Of a DNA stretch of 64,000 nucleotides, positions 26,617-35,905 are shown piece by piece. A model generated the notes under the pieces. That model saw only the letters and a program-made list of their open reading frames with translations, did no database searches and was not told where the DNA came from. The stretch comes from Bacteroidaceae bacterium. Its GTDB lineage: Bacteria; Bacteroidota; Bacteroidia; Bacteroidales; Bacteroidaceae. The position numbers and the translations under genes were made by a program. The DNA lies in NCBI GenBank assembly GCA_017469685.1, contig JAFUFW010000009.1, positions 1 through 64,000 of the forward strand, in the 5' to 3' direction. Numbering within the stretch: the first letter of the stretch is position 1; each line of letters begins with the position of its first letter.

Positions 26617-26659
26617 AAATGGCCCCCAAAAGTCAGGCGAAGACTTTTGGGGGCCATTT
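26617..26659 (+). terminator. Bidirectional terminator between the DUF1294 gene and the modular secreted protein
   Basis: A perfect 18-bp inverted repeat (26617-26634 / 26642-26659) with a 7-nt loop. Confidence 0.9.
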
Positions 26660-26715
26660 CATATAGGAGACGTTATTGTCTCATCACAGAATCTGACAAT
26701 GCAGATTCGTGGGCC

Positions 26716-29700
26716 TTACTTAACGAGCACCTTCTGGGCCTTACCATCGCGAACGATGATGTTCAGGCCCTTCTGGGCTGCGCTGACTCGCATACCAGCG
26801 AGGTTGTAGACGGCAGCGGGAGCGTCGGTGGTGACGGCAATGCCTTCAACAGCGGTGGGCTCCTCCTGGCCGATGTAGCTCAACTGGAAGTTGTCAGCAG
26901 CAACCCATGAGGCGTTGGTGTCCTTCACGAGCAGACCGATGGTGACAGGGTGCTGGCCGTCGGAGAAGAAGTCGCAGACGAAGTGCTGGGGCTTGCCGCT
27001 GGTGACATCGATGCCCACCGGGGTGCTGGCGATAACAGTGCTGCCATAGGCTGCATAGAGGTCTACGCCCTGGATGCCTCCGTCGGGGATAGCCTGCTGG
27101 TGAGTAGCGTAGCCGTCCATCTCGAGGCGGTAGTAGCCTGCGGGCAGCGCGCCGATGAGTGTCTGACTGATGGTGCCGTTGTTGAGATAGTTCTCAGAAT
27201 TATCGGTCGTCGGACGCCAAGCCTCGATGAAACGGCTGATAATGATGCCGTCGTCGGAATTGGTGTATTCTGCGCCTTGGTAGCCCTGGTTCTGACCTAC
27301 CTTTCCGTCCTCTGAGCCCTCGTCGGCAGTGATTGTCCAGTTGCTAGCATTGCCGATTTCGAAGTCGTTGTTCAGGATGACAGCCGAAAGGTCAACGGGA
27401 TCATCCTCAGTGCCGTCATTGAAGTCGTCGCGGGCCACTACATAGTTGAAGAAGGCGATAGGCAGGCGATTGATGAGCTGCTCAATCTCTTCGTTGCTTT
27501 CAAACTGCTCTTCGGAGCGATCCTCTACGATTTGGATGAGTTCGGTGTCGGTCGAGGTGAATTCGAAGTTGGTGATGAGGTCGCCATAGGCCACCACGAG
27601 TTGGTCGAACTGGTTGATGAGTTCGTTGGAACGGACGGTAGTGGCCAGGGCTTCGTTGAGGAGCGTGATGGCGCTTTGCATTCCATCGATGTCGGCATTG
27701 TCGAGGGCGGCCTGGCCGTCGCCAATGGCTGTTTCGAGGGCTTCGCCTGTGGCTATTACGCGCTCGGCCTCGTAGGAGCCGTAGGCCTCCTCGGCCTCAT
27801 CAATCAGCGCAGCCAGTTCCTCACTGAGTACGTTGCTGTCGAGGGCGTTGTAAGCAATCTCGAAGGTGTACCAGATTACCCAGCTGTTGGACTCCAGCTC
27901 ATCGGCAGTAACACCAAAGGTGAGGTCGCCTTGGGCGGCAAGGGCTGTCTGTGCAGACACTATCACGCGGTCGGCGTAGTCGGCGTTCTCGAAGACGTCG
28001 TGGGCAGCCTGCTGGCTGTTGGGCACATAAAGGCCGTCGCCCACGTCGCTCTTGCTTACGAACTCAGCCTCGTCGGCCGAAGCCAGCTCGGCGACGTTAG
28101 TGATCTTCGTCTTGTTGTGACCGGCGAAGACGTAAGCCTGAGGCAGCTCTTCACCACTGATGTAGCGGTCGTAGTTAGAGGCCTGGTCGGCAACGCGGTA
28201 GAATGCCTTGGTGGTGATGGTATATGTACCTGCGGGCATGTCGGCAAGCGTCTGGCTGATGGTGAAGGGGCTCTGGCTCCACACCTCAGCAGTGCCGTAC
28301 TGTGTCTTGAAGTTGGATGCGCTGCCGAAGCTCCACTGCTTGTCGGGTACGTTGGAGCCTGATTGAGCAGTGGCGCTGTAGGTGTAGCCGAGTGTGTCGA
28401 AGAGCGCGCTGATGTCGAGAGGCTCATCGAGTTTCTCGCCCGAGGCCACGGCCTCGTCCCATGCTTTCTGCACGGCAGGCTTGATGATGCCAGGCAGCGA
28501 AGCAACCACTTCGTTGATCTTAGCGGTGTCCCAGTTGCGGTCTGAGAGAGCTGTAGACACTTCATCGTCGAGGTCGCTGAGCTCGTCGATATAGTTGTAC
28601 TTCTGCTGAGCCTTGTTGAGGTCGACGTTGTAGAAGTCCTCAAGGCGCTTGTAGGCGTCGATGCTGGCCTGCACATCCTGCAGCATGGCGATAATCTTAT
28701 CCTGAGCAGCCTTATTGGCATCGGCGTCAGAACTCTGGGTGCTGATGAGCGAGCGAGCGGCGCTGATGGCAGCGTCTAACTCGTCCTGCAGGTCGGCATT
28801 GAAGACCTCACCTCCGTAGTTCTCGGCATCAGCCACGGTTGCTCTGAGGGCGAAGAGCGAGGGGTCGAACTGCAGCTCGCCCTCGTAGAACAGCGAGATA
28901 CCGTCGAGGAAGAAGTGAGGCATTTCGTTCGAACTCACATTGGGGGATTTATAGCCAAGGCTGAACTTACCTTCAGTCTCCTCGTCGAGAGTGAAGGTGA
29001 TGATTTCCTTACCCCATTTGCCTACGGGGAAGCTCATTGTTGTGCCAAGGTACTCTGTGCCATCGTCGGCAATGAAGCCAATAAGGTTCTTGTCAACAGC
29101 GCCAGCACCTCCAGAGTTGTAGTAAGAGATCTCAAGAGTATAAGAGCCTGCAGGCAGAGTGACGTGCTGGGTGTACTGTATGGCACCCGTCCAACATGTC
29201 ACAAAACCGAGGACCTTACCTGCACTGCCGTCAGACATTGCCGTAGGTGGCAGGAAGGCCTTGCCGCCGAGGAAAGCATCGCTTCCTGTAGCATATACGC
29301 CACTGGCATACTGATCCTTATTAGGATTGTTGGCTACCCAGCTCTTAACACCCAACATACCAAAATTCTCAACGCCATTGCTAGACATATCCTTAGCATA
29401 GGTGCAGATACCACCTACCACGGGCTCATCTTCAGAGAAGTGAGCGTTGGAAAGGAAGAAGGGTGAGAGGTCTGTGACGGCATCGGCGTTCAACGTCTTC
29501 TGCTTCTCAATTGCTGCCTCAACCTGAGCTACGGTAGCATTGGGATTGTTGTAGACGGCTTCAGCCTCGCTGGTGTCGGCGCCAAGGCGCTTACCTTCGG
29601 CGATAAGGTCGTTAAGCTCAACCTTCAAGATGTCAGCCTCATTAATTCTGAGCAGCTTCACGCAATCCACAAAGAGGTGAGGTGCGCTGCCTGAGCCGGC

Positions 29701-30390
29701 CCCGAAAGAGTAACCGAGGACGACGCTGCCCTCTGTGGTTGCCTTCAGACGGACGACGACTGTGTCCTCGACCCAGATGTCTGAGCCTTGGCCTGCAAGC
29801 TCTTCGGAGGTAGCGAAGGTGTTCGTAGATGAGCGGAAGTAGGTCTCGTCATCTACCTTGAAGCCGAAGTTGTTGTTCACTGAGCCCGTGCCTGCGACGT
29901 TGCAAAGGCGGGCAATGAGCAGATAGGCCCCGGCGGGGAGCTCGATGCTTTGGCTGTACTGAAGGTTGTGCCCCCACACAGACACCATACCGAGGCCCTG
30001 AGTGTCGCCGCCTTCAACACGGGGGAAGTAGTCGCCGCCCAGACCTGTGTCTGAGTCAAGGTCAAAGGCGAATATGCCTGCAGCGCAAGCATTGGCACCG
30101 TCCGCGCGGGCGGGATCCTTATCGCTGCTCAGCTGCTTGGTGTTGTCTGAGGGGAAATTAGCAGTCCAACCAGTAACAGCCTGCTGGCCGAAGAGGCAAA
30201 AATCGCCTATGGCTACATCACCGTGGTTGTAGTCATAGGTAGTGACGGTTCCCGTCACAGGCGAATCGGCCTTGAAGTCGGCATTCTGAATCTTGGATGT
30301 CACGTCCTCCAAGACCGTGTACTGCACTTGAGCCTGTGCGCCCAGTGCAAGCATCCCTGCTATGAGGGAAAAGAAGTAGCGTTTCTTCAT
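26716..30390 (-). CDS. Large modular secreted protein with C-terminal sorting-like tail
   Basis: 1224 residues from ATG 30390; the signal peptide ends near LALGAQAQ. Several beta-sandwich modules resemble carbohydrate-binding or galactose-binding-like folds and share the pattern of L-P-A-G-x-Y-x-L (SIELPAGAYLLIARL, VTLPAGSYTLEISYY, LADMPAGTYTITTKA, IGALPAGYYRLEMDG). They are separated by helical FIVAR-like linkers (LNDLIAEGKRLGADTSEAEAV; EEAYGSYEAERVIATGEALE). The tail ends in VYNLAGMRVS...GKAQKVLVK, like a type-A sorting signal. No enzyme motif was recognised. It is probably a cell-surface glycan binder. Confidence 0.75.
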   Translation of the reverse strand: MKKRYFFSLIAGMLALGAQAQVQYTVLEDVTSKIQNADFKADSPVTGTVTTYDYNHGDVAIGDFCLFGQQAVTGWTANFPSDNTKQLSSDKDPARADGANACAAGIFAFDLDSDTGLGGDYFPRVEGGDTQGLGMVSVWGHNLQYSQSIELPAGAYLLIARLCNVAGTGSVNNNFGFKVDDETYFRSSTNTFATSEELAGQGSDIWVEDTVVVRLKATTEGSVVLGYSFGAGSGSAPHLFVDCVKLLRINEADILKVELNDLIAEGKRLGADTSEAEAVYNNPNATVAQVEAAIEKQKTLNADAVTDLSPFFLSNAHFSEDEPVVGGICTYAKDMSSNGVENFGMLGVKSWVANNPNKDQYASGVYATGSDAFLGGKAFLPPTAMSDGSAGKVLGFVTCWTGAIQYTQHVTLPAGSYTLEISYYNSGGAGAVDKNLIGFIADDGTEYLGTTMSFPVGKWGKEIITFTLDEETEGKFSLGYKSPNVSSNEMPHFFLDGISLFYEGELQFDPSLFALRATVADAENYGGEVFNADLQDELDAAISAARSLISTQSSDADANKAAQDKIIAMLQDVQASIDAYKRLEDFYNVDLNKAQQKYNYIDELSDLDDEVSTALSDRNWDTAKINEVVASLPGIIKPAVQKAWDEAVASGEKLDEPLDISALFDTLGYTYSATAQSGSNVPDKQWSFGSASNFKTQYGTAEVWSQSPFTISQTLADMPAGTYTITTKAFYRVADQASNYDRYISGEELPQAYVFAGHNKTKITNVAELASADEAEFVSKSDVGDGLYVPNSQQAAHDVFENADYADRVIVSAQTALAAQGDLTFGVTADELESNSWVIWYTFEIAYNALDSNVLSEELAALIDEAEEAYGSYEAERVIATGEALETAIGDGQAALDNADIDGMQSAITLLNEALATTVRSNELINQFDQLVVAYGDLITNFEFTSTDTELIQIVEDRSEEQFESNEEIEQLINRLPIAFFNYVVARDDFNDGTEDDPVDLSAVILNNDFEIGNASNWTITADEGSEDGKVGQNQGYQGAEYTNSDDGIIISRFIEAWRPTTDNSENYLNNGTISQTLIGALPAGYYRLEMDGYATHQQAIPDGGIQGVDLYAAYGSTVIASTPVGIDVTSGKPQHFVCDFFSDGQHPVTIGLLVKDTNASWVAADNFQLSYIGQEEPTAVEGIAVTTDAPAAVYNLAGMRVSAAQKGLNIIVRDGKAQKVLVK

Positions 30391-30474
30391 ACGATTGTTT
30401 GATAAATGATTATTAGTTAGTATTGCTTCTCGGATTAGTTGTCTTTCCAGATGGCTCGCAAGCAGCGAGCGGCG

Positions 30475-30505
30475 CAAAAATAGACAAAAAAAGAACGTCT
30501 TCAAA
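30475..30505 (-). promoter_or_regulatory. Promoter of the modular secreted protein gene
   Basis: On the minus strand TTTG (30502-30505), 19 bases, then TATTTTTG (30475-30482). It lies within the terminator hairpin region of the upstream pnuC-type gene. Confidence 0.7.
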
Positions 30506-30518
30506 CGAAAACGTTCTT
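30484..30518 (-). terminator. Terminator of the thiamine uptake operon
   Basis: AAGAACGT (30491-30498) pairs with ACGTTCTT (30511-30518), followed on the minus strand by T7. It overlaps the next gene's promoter. Confidence 0.75.
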
Positions 30519-30570
30519 AAAAAAGCTGTAAGGGACACATTTAACGCCTTTTCTGCCATTAAATCTGAAA

Positions 30571-31176
30571 TTAAACGGCTTCAGGGGAGTTCATCTGCTG
30601 ACGCCAACGGCGGAAACCAGCCACGGCAATGATGACGTACAAGGCGTAAAGCGAAGCCTTGAAAGGTATGTCTTTCTGGAAATAGAGCCAGCACGTGACC
30701 ACGTCCACGGCTATCCACACCAACCATTGTTCCAGATACTTATGCGCCAGTGCCCAGATGCCTACAAGCGAGAGGGCCGTGGTGAAGGCGTCGGCCACGG
30801 GAACGGTGGAATCGGTGAAATGGGCCAGAATGTACCAAATGGCTGCCCACAAGGCTAAGGCAAGACCTGCCCATAGGAATGCGAGGCGGACGGGTATGTG
30901 GGTAATGGGAAGCCCTGCTCCATCTCCCCCGTCAGATGGTGAGGCCTCATTGCTGAGAGCTTGCCTCCATCGCCAGGCGCCGTAGGCCGTCATGGCCAGG
31001 TAGTAGAACTCCATGCCGCAGTCGGCATAGAGTCCTTTCTGGTAGTAAAGCACGATGCCGAGCAGCTGCATGACGGCCCCCACCGCCCACATCCACGCCG
31101 AAGCACGGTACTCGAGCAGGATATAGGCAAGGCCGAGGGCGGCAGTTGTAAGGTCTAAGACATTCACTTCGTTCAT
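30571..31176 (-). CDS. PnuC-family transporter, probably thiamine (PnuT-type)
   Basis: 201 residues with about seven membrane helices. PnuC family features: EYRASAWMWAVG near the N-terminus, YYQKGLYADCGMEFYYLAMTAYGAWRW and the C-terminal WLVWIAVDVVTCWLYFQKD. Family members move nicotinamide riboside, thiamine or riboflavin by facilitated diffusion. The gene starts one base after the TonB receptor under a TPP riboswitch, so thiamine is the inferred substrate. Residues about 74-95 are a cytosolic loop containing Gly/Asp-rich, element-like sequence. Confidence 0.88.
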   Translation of the reverse strand: MNEVNVLDLTTAALGLAYILLEYRASAWMWAVGAVMQLLGIVLYYQKGLYADCGMEFYYLAMTAYGAWRWRQALSNEASPSDGGDGAGLPITHIPVRLAFLWAGLALALWAAIWYILAHFTDSTVPVADAFTTALSLVGIWALAHKYLEQWLVWIAVDVVTCWLYFQKDIPFKASLYALYVIIAVAGFRRWRQQMNSPEAV

Positions 31177-31177
31177 G

Positions 31178-33601
31178 TCAAAAGCGGAGCGTAACGCTGC
31201 CCATGGCCGTGAAGCCGGCCGCAGGGATGAAGCCTATCTGGTAGTAGCGGTTGTCGGCGGGGTGCCCGTAGCTCTCGCAGATGGCTGAATAGACCCAACC
31301 GCTCGAGGCATAGCGGGCGTTGAAGATGTTCGAGAAGTTAGCCCCGAGGACTATCTCCTTCATCCCGAGCAGGCGCTGGCGGCTACTGCGCACGGTTGCA
31401 GGGCTAATGGTGTACTGCAGGTTGATGTCGGACGCCGTGAAGGCGGGCAGCGAGCGGTCCGTGTTGGCGGTGTTGTCGAGGTACTGCCGCGAGGCATAAT
31501 TAGTGTGCCACACGACCTGCAATCCACGCCAATGAAAGTCCACGAAACCGTTCAGGATAGCTGATGGAGAGAAGGCCAGCGTGGAATGGTCGTAGTGGAT
31601 GGTGCGTGTGTTCAGGTCCCAGTCCTCAGCCACCTCGTCGAAGTCGAGAATGCGGTTTTGCGAAAGGGCAGCGTTGCCCTCGACGGTCAGCCAGGGCGTG
31701 ATGTCCCATGCCGCCGTGAGCTCAGCGCCGAGGCGGTAGCTGGTGGGGATGTTTGTGGTGAGGTTCTCGCCGATGTCGCTCTGGGCACCTGTCTGCACGA
31801 ACTGATTGGTGTAGTACATAAAATATAAGTTCGCGCCCGCGCGTAGACGGCGGCCGGCATAGTTGTAGCCACCCTCGTAGTCGAACACCCATTCAGCCCG
31901 CGGAGCTGGGTAGTTGCCATTGTCGGTGAAGTTGTTGCGCTCGGGCTCGCGATGGCTTATGGCCTCTGAGAAATACGCGGTGTGGCCGTCGCGGTGCCAG
32001 GTGATGCCTGCCTTGGGGTTGAAGAAGTGGTAGTGGCGGTCGATATCAAGATAGTGCTTAGCCAGCGTGCCGTCGGCCTGCTCAATGAATTTATCGTTGT
32101 AGCCGTCGGTGCGATAGCCGACGTAACGATATTGTGCATCGCCGAAAAGGGTCCACTCGTCGTCCACCTTGTAGGAAGCTTTCAGGAAAAAGTTGCCGTC
32201 GTCCTTGGTGGCATCGCTGTCATAGTAGGTGTAGCGCCCCCCAGCGAGCAGCGATGCAGCGAGCTCAGGATGACTGGCATAGGTGAGGTAGCCGAAGTGG
32301 TTGCCCTGGAAACGCTGCAGGGCCAGGCCACCAATGACGTCCCAGCGAGCGTCGCGGTAGTTGGTGTTCCACACGAGGCCGTAGGTGTGCTGCTCCAAGC
32401 CCTTCTGGCGGATGAAATCGCTCTTCTTGACCGTGCTGCCGTCGCTTGCCGCGAAATTGGGCAGGCCAAACTTCTTCAGTTTGTTCTGCGGGCGAAACTC
32501 CTCGTAGTAGCCATAGCCGTATGTGTAGTGCAGCGTGGCTGTGGTGGTCCAGCGGTCGTTTATGTCCCACACGGCCGACAGGAGGTTATGGTCCTGCGTG
32601 AAGTTGTCGGTAGTGCGGCGCCAGGGCGTGCCGTCGGCCAGGGTGTAGCGCTCGGTGAGATAGTTGCCGTGGGCATCGCGGGCGAAGTTGCCCTCGGCGT
32701 CATAAGCCAAAGTCTCATAGAGCGAGTTGTATCTGCCGAGGCCGCGGTCGTAGAGGTCCTTGTAGGTGCGGATGCCCGTCTGCGCGCCGTATGTCCCGTC
32801 CATGAGGCTGAGGTCGTTGTCGCCCGCGGTGACGCCGTTCCATGCCTGCCCGGTGTGCTCGTAGTTACCAATGTTCTTATAGCGGACAACGAAATTGTCC
32901 GATGCCAGCCACGTGAGGCCGCCATAGTAGGAACCCGAGCGGCCGTCGGTGCCGTGGATGTAGCCGTCGGTCTGCGTCTGGTGCCAGGCTCCATCCAGGA
33001 TTATACGATCCCAGAGCAAGCCCGTAGACACCTTGGCACCGTAGTTCATGGTGTTGTATGACCCATAGCTGTAGTTTACCTCAGCGCTCGGCGTGTAGGT
33101 AGGAGCCGCGGTCGTCAGGGCTATCGTGCCGCCGAAAGCGCCGTCGCCGTTGGTGCTCGTGCCTACGCCACGCTGCACCTGAACCGAACCCAGCAGGGAG
33201 GCATAGGAGTTCATGTTGGCCCAGAACACCGTCTGATCCTCGGGGGAGTTGAGGGCGACGCCGTCCAGGGTGACGTTCACACGCGAACCTGCAGCACCGC
33301 GGATACGCATGTAGGTAGTACCCGTGCCAAGGCCATTCTCGCCCCAGGCTATGATGCCCGGCGTGCGCGCCAGCAGCATAGGCAGCTCGCGCCCCGTCGT
33401 GGAGTGCTGCTGCAGTTCAGCCTTCTTGATGTTGGCCACGGCGAAGGGGGCGTCCTTCTGCACGCGCACGCCGCTGACCACGATTTCCTGCATGTGCTCC
33501 AGGCGCAGCGAGTCAGCGCTCGCGTCCTGAGCCTGGGCAGCAGCCACTAAAGCCACGAGGCCTACAAGGCCTGCGATGCCCATCTTGATGTCTCTGTTCA
33601 T
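31178..33601 (-). CDS. TonB-dependent outer-membrane receptor, probably thiamine uptake
   Basis: 807 residues with a signal peptide (ends near AAAQAQ). The plug domain has IVVSGVRVQKDAPFAVANI and MRIRGAAGSRVNVTLDGVAL. A long beta-barrel rich in Tyr and Trp ends in a terminal aromatic residue (MGSVTLRF). The leader carries a TPP riboswitch and the next gene is PnuC-like, so it would import thiamine or a precursor across the outer membrane. The TonB-ExbBD partners are not in the window. Confidence 0.93.
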   Translation of the reverse strand: MNRDIKMGIAGLVGLVALVAAAQAQDASADSLRLEHMQEIVVSGVRVQKDAPFAVANIKKAELQQHSTTGRELPMLLARTPGIIAWGENGLGTGTTYMRIRGAAGSRVNVTLDGVALNSPEDQTVFWANMNSYASLLGSVQVQRGVGTSTNGDGAFGGTIALTTAAPTYTPSAEVNYSYGSYNTMNYGAKVSTGLLWDRIILDGAWHQTQTDGYIHGTDGRSGSYYGGLTWLASDNFVVRYKNIGNYEHTGQAWNGVTAGDNDLSLMDGTYGAQTGIRTYKDLYDRGLGRYNSLYETLAYDAEGNFARDAHGNYLTERYTLADGTPWRRTTDNFTQDHNLLSAVWDINDRWTTTATLHYTYGYGYYEEFRPQNKLKKFGLPNFAASDGSTVKKSDFIRQKGLEQHTYGLVWNTNYRDARWDVIGGLALQRFQGNHFGYLTYASHPELAASLLAGGRYTYYDSDATKDDGNFFLKASYKVDDEWTLFGDAQYRYVGYRTDGYNDKFIEQADGTLAKHYLDIDRHYHFFNPKAGITWHRDGHTAYFSEAISHREPERNNFTDNGNYPAPRAEWVFDYEGGYNYAGRRLRAGANLYFMYYTNQFVQTGAQSDIGENLTTNIPTSYRLGAELTAAWDITPWLTVEGNAALSQNRILDFDEVAEDWDLNTRTIHYDHSTLAFSPSAILNGFVDFHWRGLQVVWHTNYASRQYLDNTANTDRSLPAFTASDINLQYTISPATVRSSRQRLLGMKEIVLGANFSNIFNARYASSGWVYSAICESYGHPADNRYYQIGFIPAAGFTAMGSVTLRF

Positions 33602-33675
33602 AATGGTTGTCCTTTATTGTTTTGGTTCAACAATAAGGGGGCGCAGGCCGGGCCTGCTCTGAAACAATCTCGCTT

Positions 33676-33755
33676 ATCATCCCTACGGCGGCATTGCCCG
33701 CATCAGGTCTGAAGGGTCTGTTCTCAGCCCGCCACGCGGCGGACACCCCTTGATA
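33676..33755 (-). promoter_or_regulatory. TPP (THI-element) riboswitch
   Basis: On the minus strand the conserved blocks occur in order: AGGGGTG, CTGAGA, ACCCTT, CCTGAT, GGGCAATGCC and GTAGGGA. These are the hallmark boxes of the thiamine pyrophosphate riboswitch. It represses the downstream TonB receptor and PnuC-type transporter when TPP is abundant. Confidence 0.95.
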
Positions 33756-33764
33756 AATCGGTGG

Positions 33765-33772
33765 CAAAGGTA
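33765..33772 (-). promoter_or_regulatory. -7 promoter box of the thiamine uptake operon
   Basis: TACCTTTG on the minus strand, 16 bases before the first conserved block of the TPP riboswitch. Confidence 0.7.
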
Positions 33773-33988
33773 CGAAGAAATGACGAATGAAGAATGAAGA
33801 ATGAAGAATTATTTTCCTCTGCAACGCTAAAAAGGCATGCCAGAGTGCTGAAAACGCAATTGATGAAAAGACGAAGCGATATTTATGTTACGATTCTCTT
33901 TTTCCCTTGCAGCCTTGGCGAGGCTTAAAAAAGCTGTCAGGAAGAAGTTTTTTCGTTAATCTCTCATCCCTAATCCCTAATCTTTTAT

Positions 33989-33996
33989 TACCTTTG
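33989..33996 (+). promoter_or_regulatory. -7 promoter box of argS
   Basis: TACCTTTG, 31 bases before the argS ATG. It shares about 25 upstream bases with the topB promoter. The stretch 33773-33960 between the two divergent promoters holds only an AATGAAGA-type satellite (about 33787-33810) and no gene. Confidence 0.65.
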
Positions 33997-34027
33997 CGGC
34001 CGTAAACCAAAAGATTAAGGAAAAACT

Positions 34028-35878
34028 ATGCAGATAGAAAAGCAGCTGACGGCCGGCATTGTGGCGGCAGTGAAAGCATTGTATGGGGCCGACGTGCCCG
34101 AGAAGATGGTGCAGCTCAGCGCCACAAAAAAGGAATTCGAGGGACATCTGACGCTCGTCGTCTTCCCCTTCCTGAAGATGAGCCGCAAGGCACCTGAAGC
34201 TACGGCACAGGAGATCGGCCAGCACCTGGTGGAGAATATGCCCGAGGTGGCGGCTCGCTTCAACGTCATCAAAGGGTTCCTCAACATGGTCATTGCTGAC
34301 GAGTGCTGGATAAGTCTCCTCGCAGAGATTCAGAATGACGGCCATTTCGGGTTGAAACCCGTGACAGAGGAGTCGCAGCTGGTGATGATTGAATATTCGT
34401 CGCCCAATACGAACAAGCCCCTCCACCTTGGTCACGTACGCAACAACCTCCTCGGCTGGGCCCTGGCGAAAGTGATGGAAGCCAACGGCTACAAGGTCGT
34501 GAAGACCAACATCGTCAACGACCGTGGCATACACATTTGCAAGTCTATGCTGGCTTGGCTTAAATGGGGAAACGGAGAGACACCCGAGTCAACGGGAAAG
34601 AAGGGCGACCACCTCATCGGCGACTACTACGTGGCTTTCGACAAGCACTACCGTGCCGAGCTGAAAGAACTTACAGACAAGTTCATGGCCGAAGGCATGG
34701 ACGAGGAGGCAGCCAAGGAGCGAGCCGAACAAGAGAGCACGCTGATGCAGGAGGCCCGTGCCATGCTCGTCAAATGGGAACAGAACGACACCGAGGTGCG
34801 AGCTCTCTGGAAGCGAATGAACGATTGGGTCTATGCCGGTTTCGACGAGACCTACCGCGCCCTTGGCGTAGGCTTCGATAAGATTTACTACGAGAGTCAG
34901 ACGTACCTCGAAGGCAAGAGCAAAGTGGTGGAAGGTTTGGAAAAAGGAATCTTCTATCGCCGAGAGGACGGCAGCGTATGGGCCGACCTCACAAAAGAGG
35001 GGCTCGACGAGAAGCTGCTCCTGCGCTCCGACGGCACCAGCGTCTATATGACTCAGGACATCGGCACGGCCAAGCTGCGCTACGAGGACTACCCTATCGA
35101 CCGTATGATCTACGTCGTAGGCAACGAACAGAACTACCACTTCCAGGTGCTCTCCATACTCCTCGACAAACTCGGCTTCAAGTGGGGCAAGGATCTCGTG
35201 CACTTCTCCTACGGAATGGTGGAGCTGCCTAACGGAAAGATGAAGTCGCGCGAGGGAACAGTCGTGGACGCCGACGACCTCATCGAGAAGATGATAACGG
35301 ACGCACGCGAGATGAGTCAGGACAAGGTCAACAAGCTCGAGGGTATCAGCGAGGAAGAGGAGACCGACATTGCCCGCATCGTAGGCCTCGGAGCCCTGAA
35401 GTACTTCATCCTCAAAGTGGATGCCCGCAAGAATATGCTGTTCAACCCCGAGGAATCTATTGACTTCAACGGCAACACGGGGCCGTTCATCCAGTATACC
35501 TATGCAAGAATCAGGAGTATTCTGAGAAAAGCCCTCTTGAATACACCTGCAGAGGATAAGCAGGAAAGCGCCCAACTAATGCTCCCCACAAGTGGACTGT
35601 CGGGGAGCCTCTCTCCCAAGGAAATAGTCCTCATCCAGCGTCTGGCTGCTTTTGGTGATTCCGTGCAGCAGGCCGGCTCCGACTACAATGTAAGCGTCAT
35701 CGCCAACTACTGCTACGACCTGGCCAAGGAATTCAACGGTTTCTACCACGACTTCCAAATCCTGAAAGAGCCCGACGAGCAGAAGCGTGCCGTTCGCCTC
35801 GCCCTCTGCGAGGCCGTAGCCAAAGTCATCAAGACTGGCATGGGGCTGCTGGGCATCGAGGTGCCGGAAAGAATGTAA
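34028..35878 (+). CDS. argS: Arginine--tRNA ligase
   Basis: 616 residues. An N-terminal additional domain precedes the class I signature HLGHVRNN (HIGH box, about residue 135). The KMSKS-type loop is GKMKSREGTVV (about 404). A C-terminal anticodon-binding helical domain ends in MGLLGIEVPERM, as in other Bacteroidetes ArgRS. The enzyme charges tRNA-Arg. A short segment (about 506-527) before the anticodon-binding helices is longer than expected and encodes a CTCCCC...GGGGAG inverted repeat. Confidence 0.97.
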   Translation: MQIEKQLTAGIVAAVKALYGADVPEKMVQLSATKKEFEGHLTLVVFPFLKMSRKAPEATAQEIGQHLVENMPEVAARFNVIKGFLNMVIADECWISLLAEIQNDGHFGLKPVTEESQLVMIEYSSPNTNKPLHLGHVRNNLLGWALAKVMEANGYKVVKTNIVNDRGIHICKSMLAWLKWGNGETPESTGKKGDHLIGDYYVAFDKHYRAELKELTDKFMAEGMDEEAAKERAEQESTLMQEARAMLVKWEQNDTEVRALWKRMNDWVYAGFDETYRALGVGFDKIYYESQTYLEGKSKVVEGLEKGIFYRREDGSVWADLTKEGLDEKLLLRSDGTSVYMTQDIGTAKLRYEDYPIDRMIYVVGNEQNYHFQVLSILLDKLGFKWGKDLVHFSYGMVELPNGKMKSREGTVVDADDLIEKMITDAREMSQDKVNKLEGISEEEETDIARIVGLGALKYFILKVDARKNMLFNPEESIDFNGNTGPFIQYTYARIRSILRKALLNTPAEDKQESAQLMLPTSGLSGSLSPKEIVLIQRLAAFGDSVQQAGSDYNVSVIANYCYDLAKEFNGFYHDFQILKEPDEQKRAVRLALCEAVAKVIKTGMGLLGIEVPERM

Positions 35879-35905
35879 AGACAAATTCATCATTCAAACT
35901 CATCA

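Noticed and set aside
30391..30504. N-terminal extension of the modular secreted protein
   Set aside because: It would put the signal peptide inside the protein and begin within the promoter.
31982..33061. Long plus-strand reading frame opposite the TonB receptor
   Set aside because: Val/Ala-rich, without family features; it lies wholly antisense to a clear receptor gene.
34589..35575. Long minus-strand reading frame opposite argS
   Set aside because: Antisense shadow of argS with no domain and no promoter.
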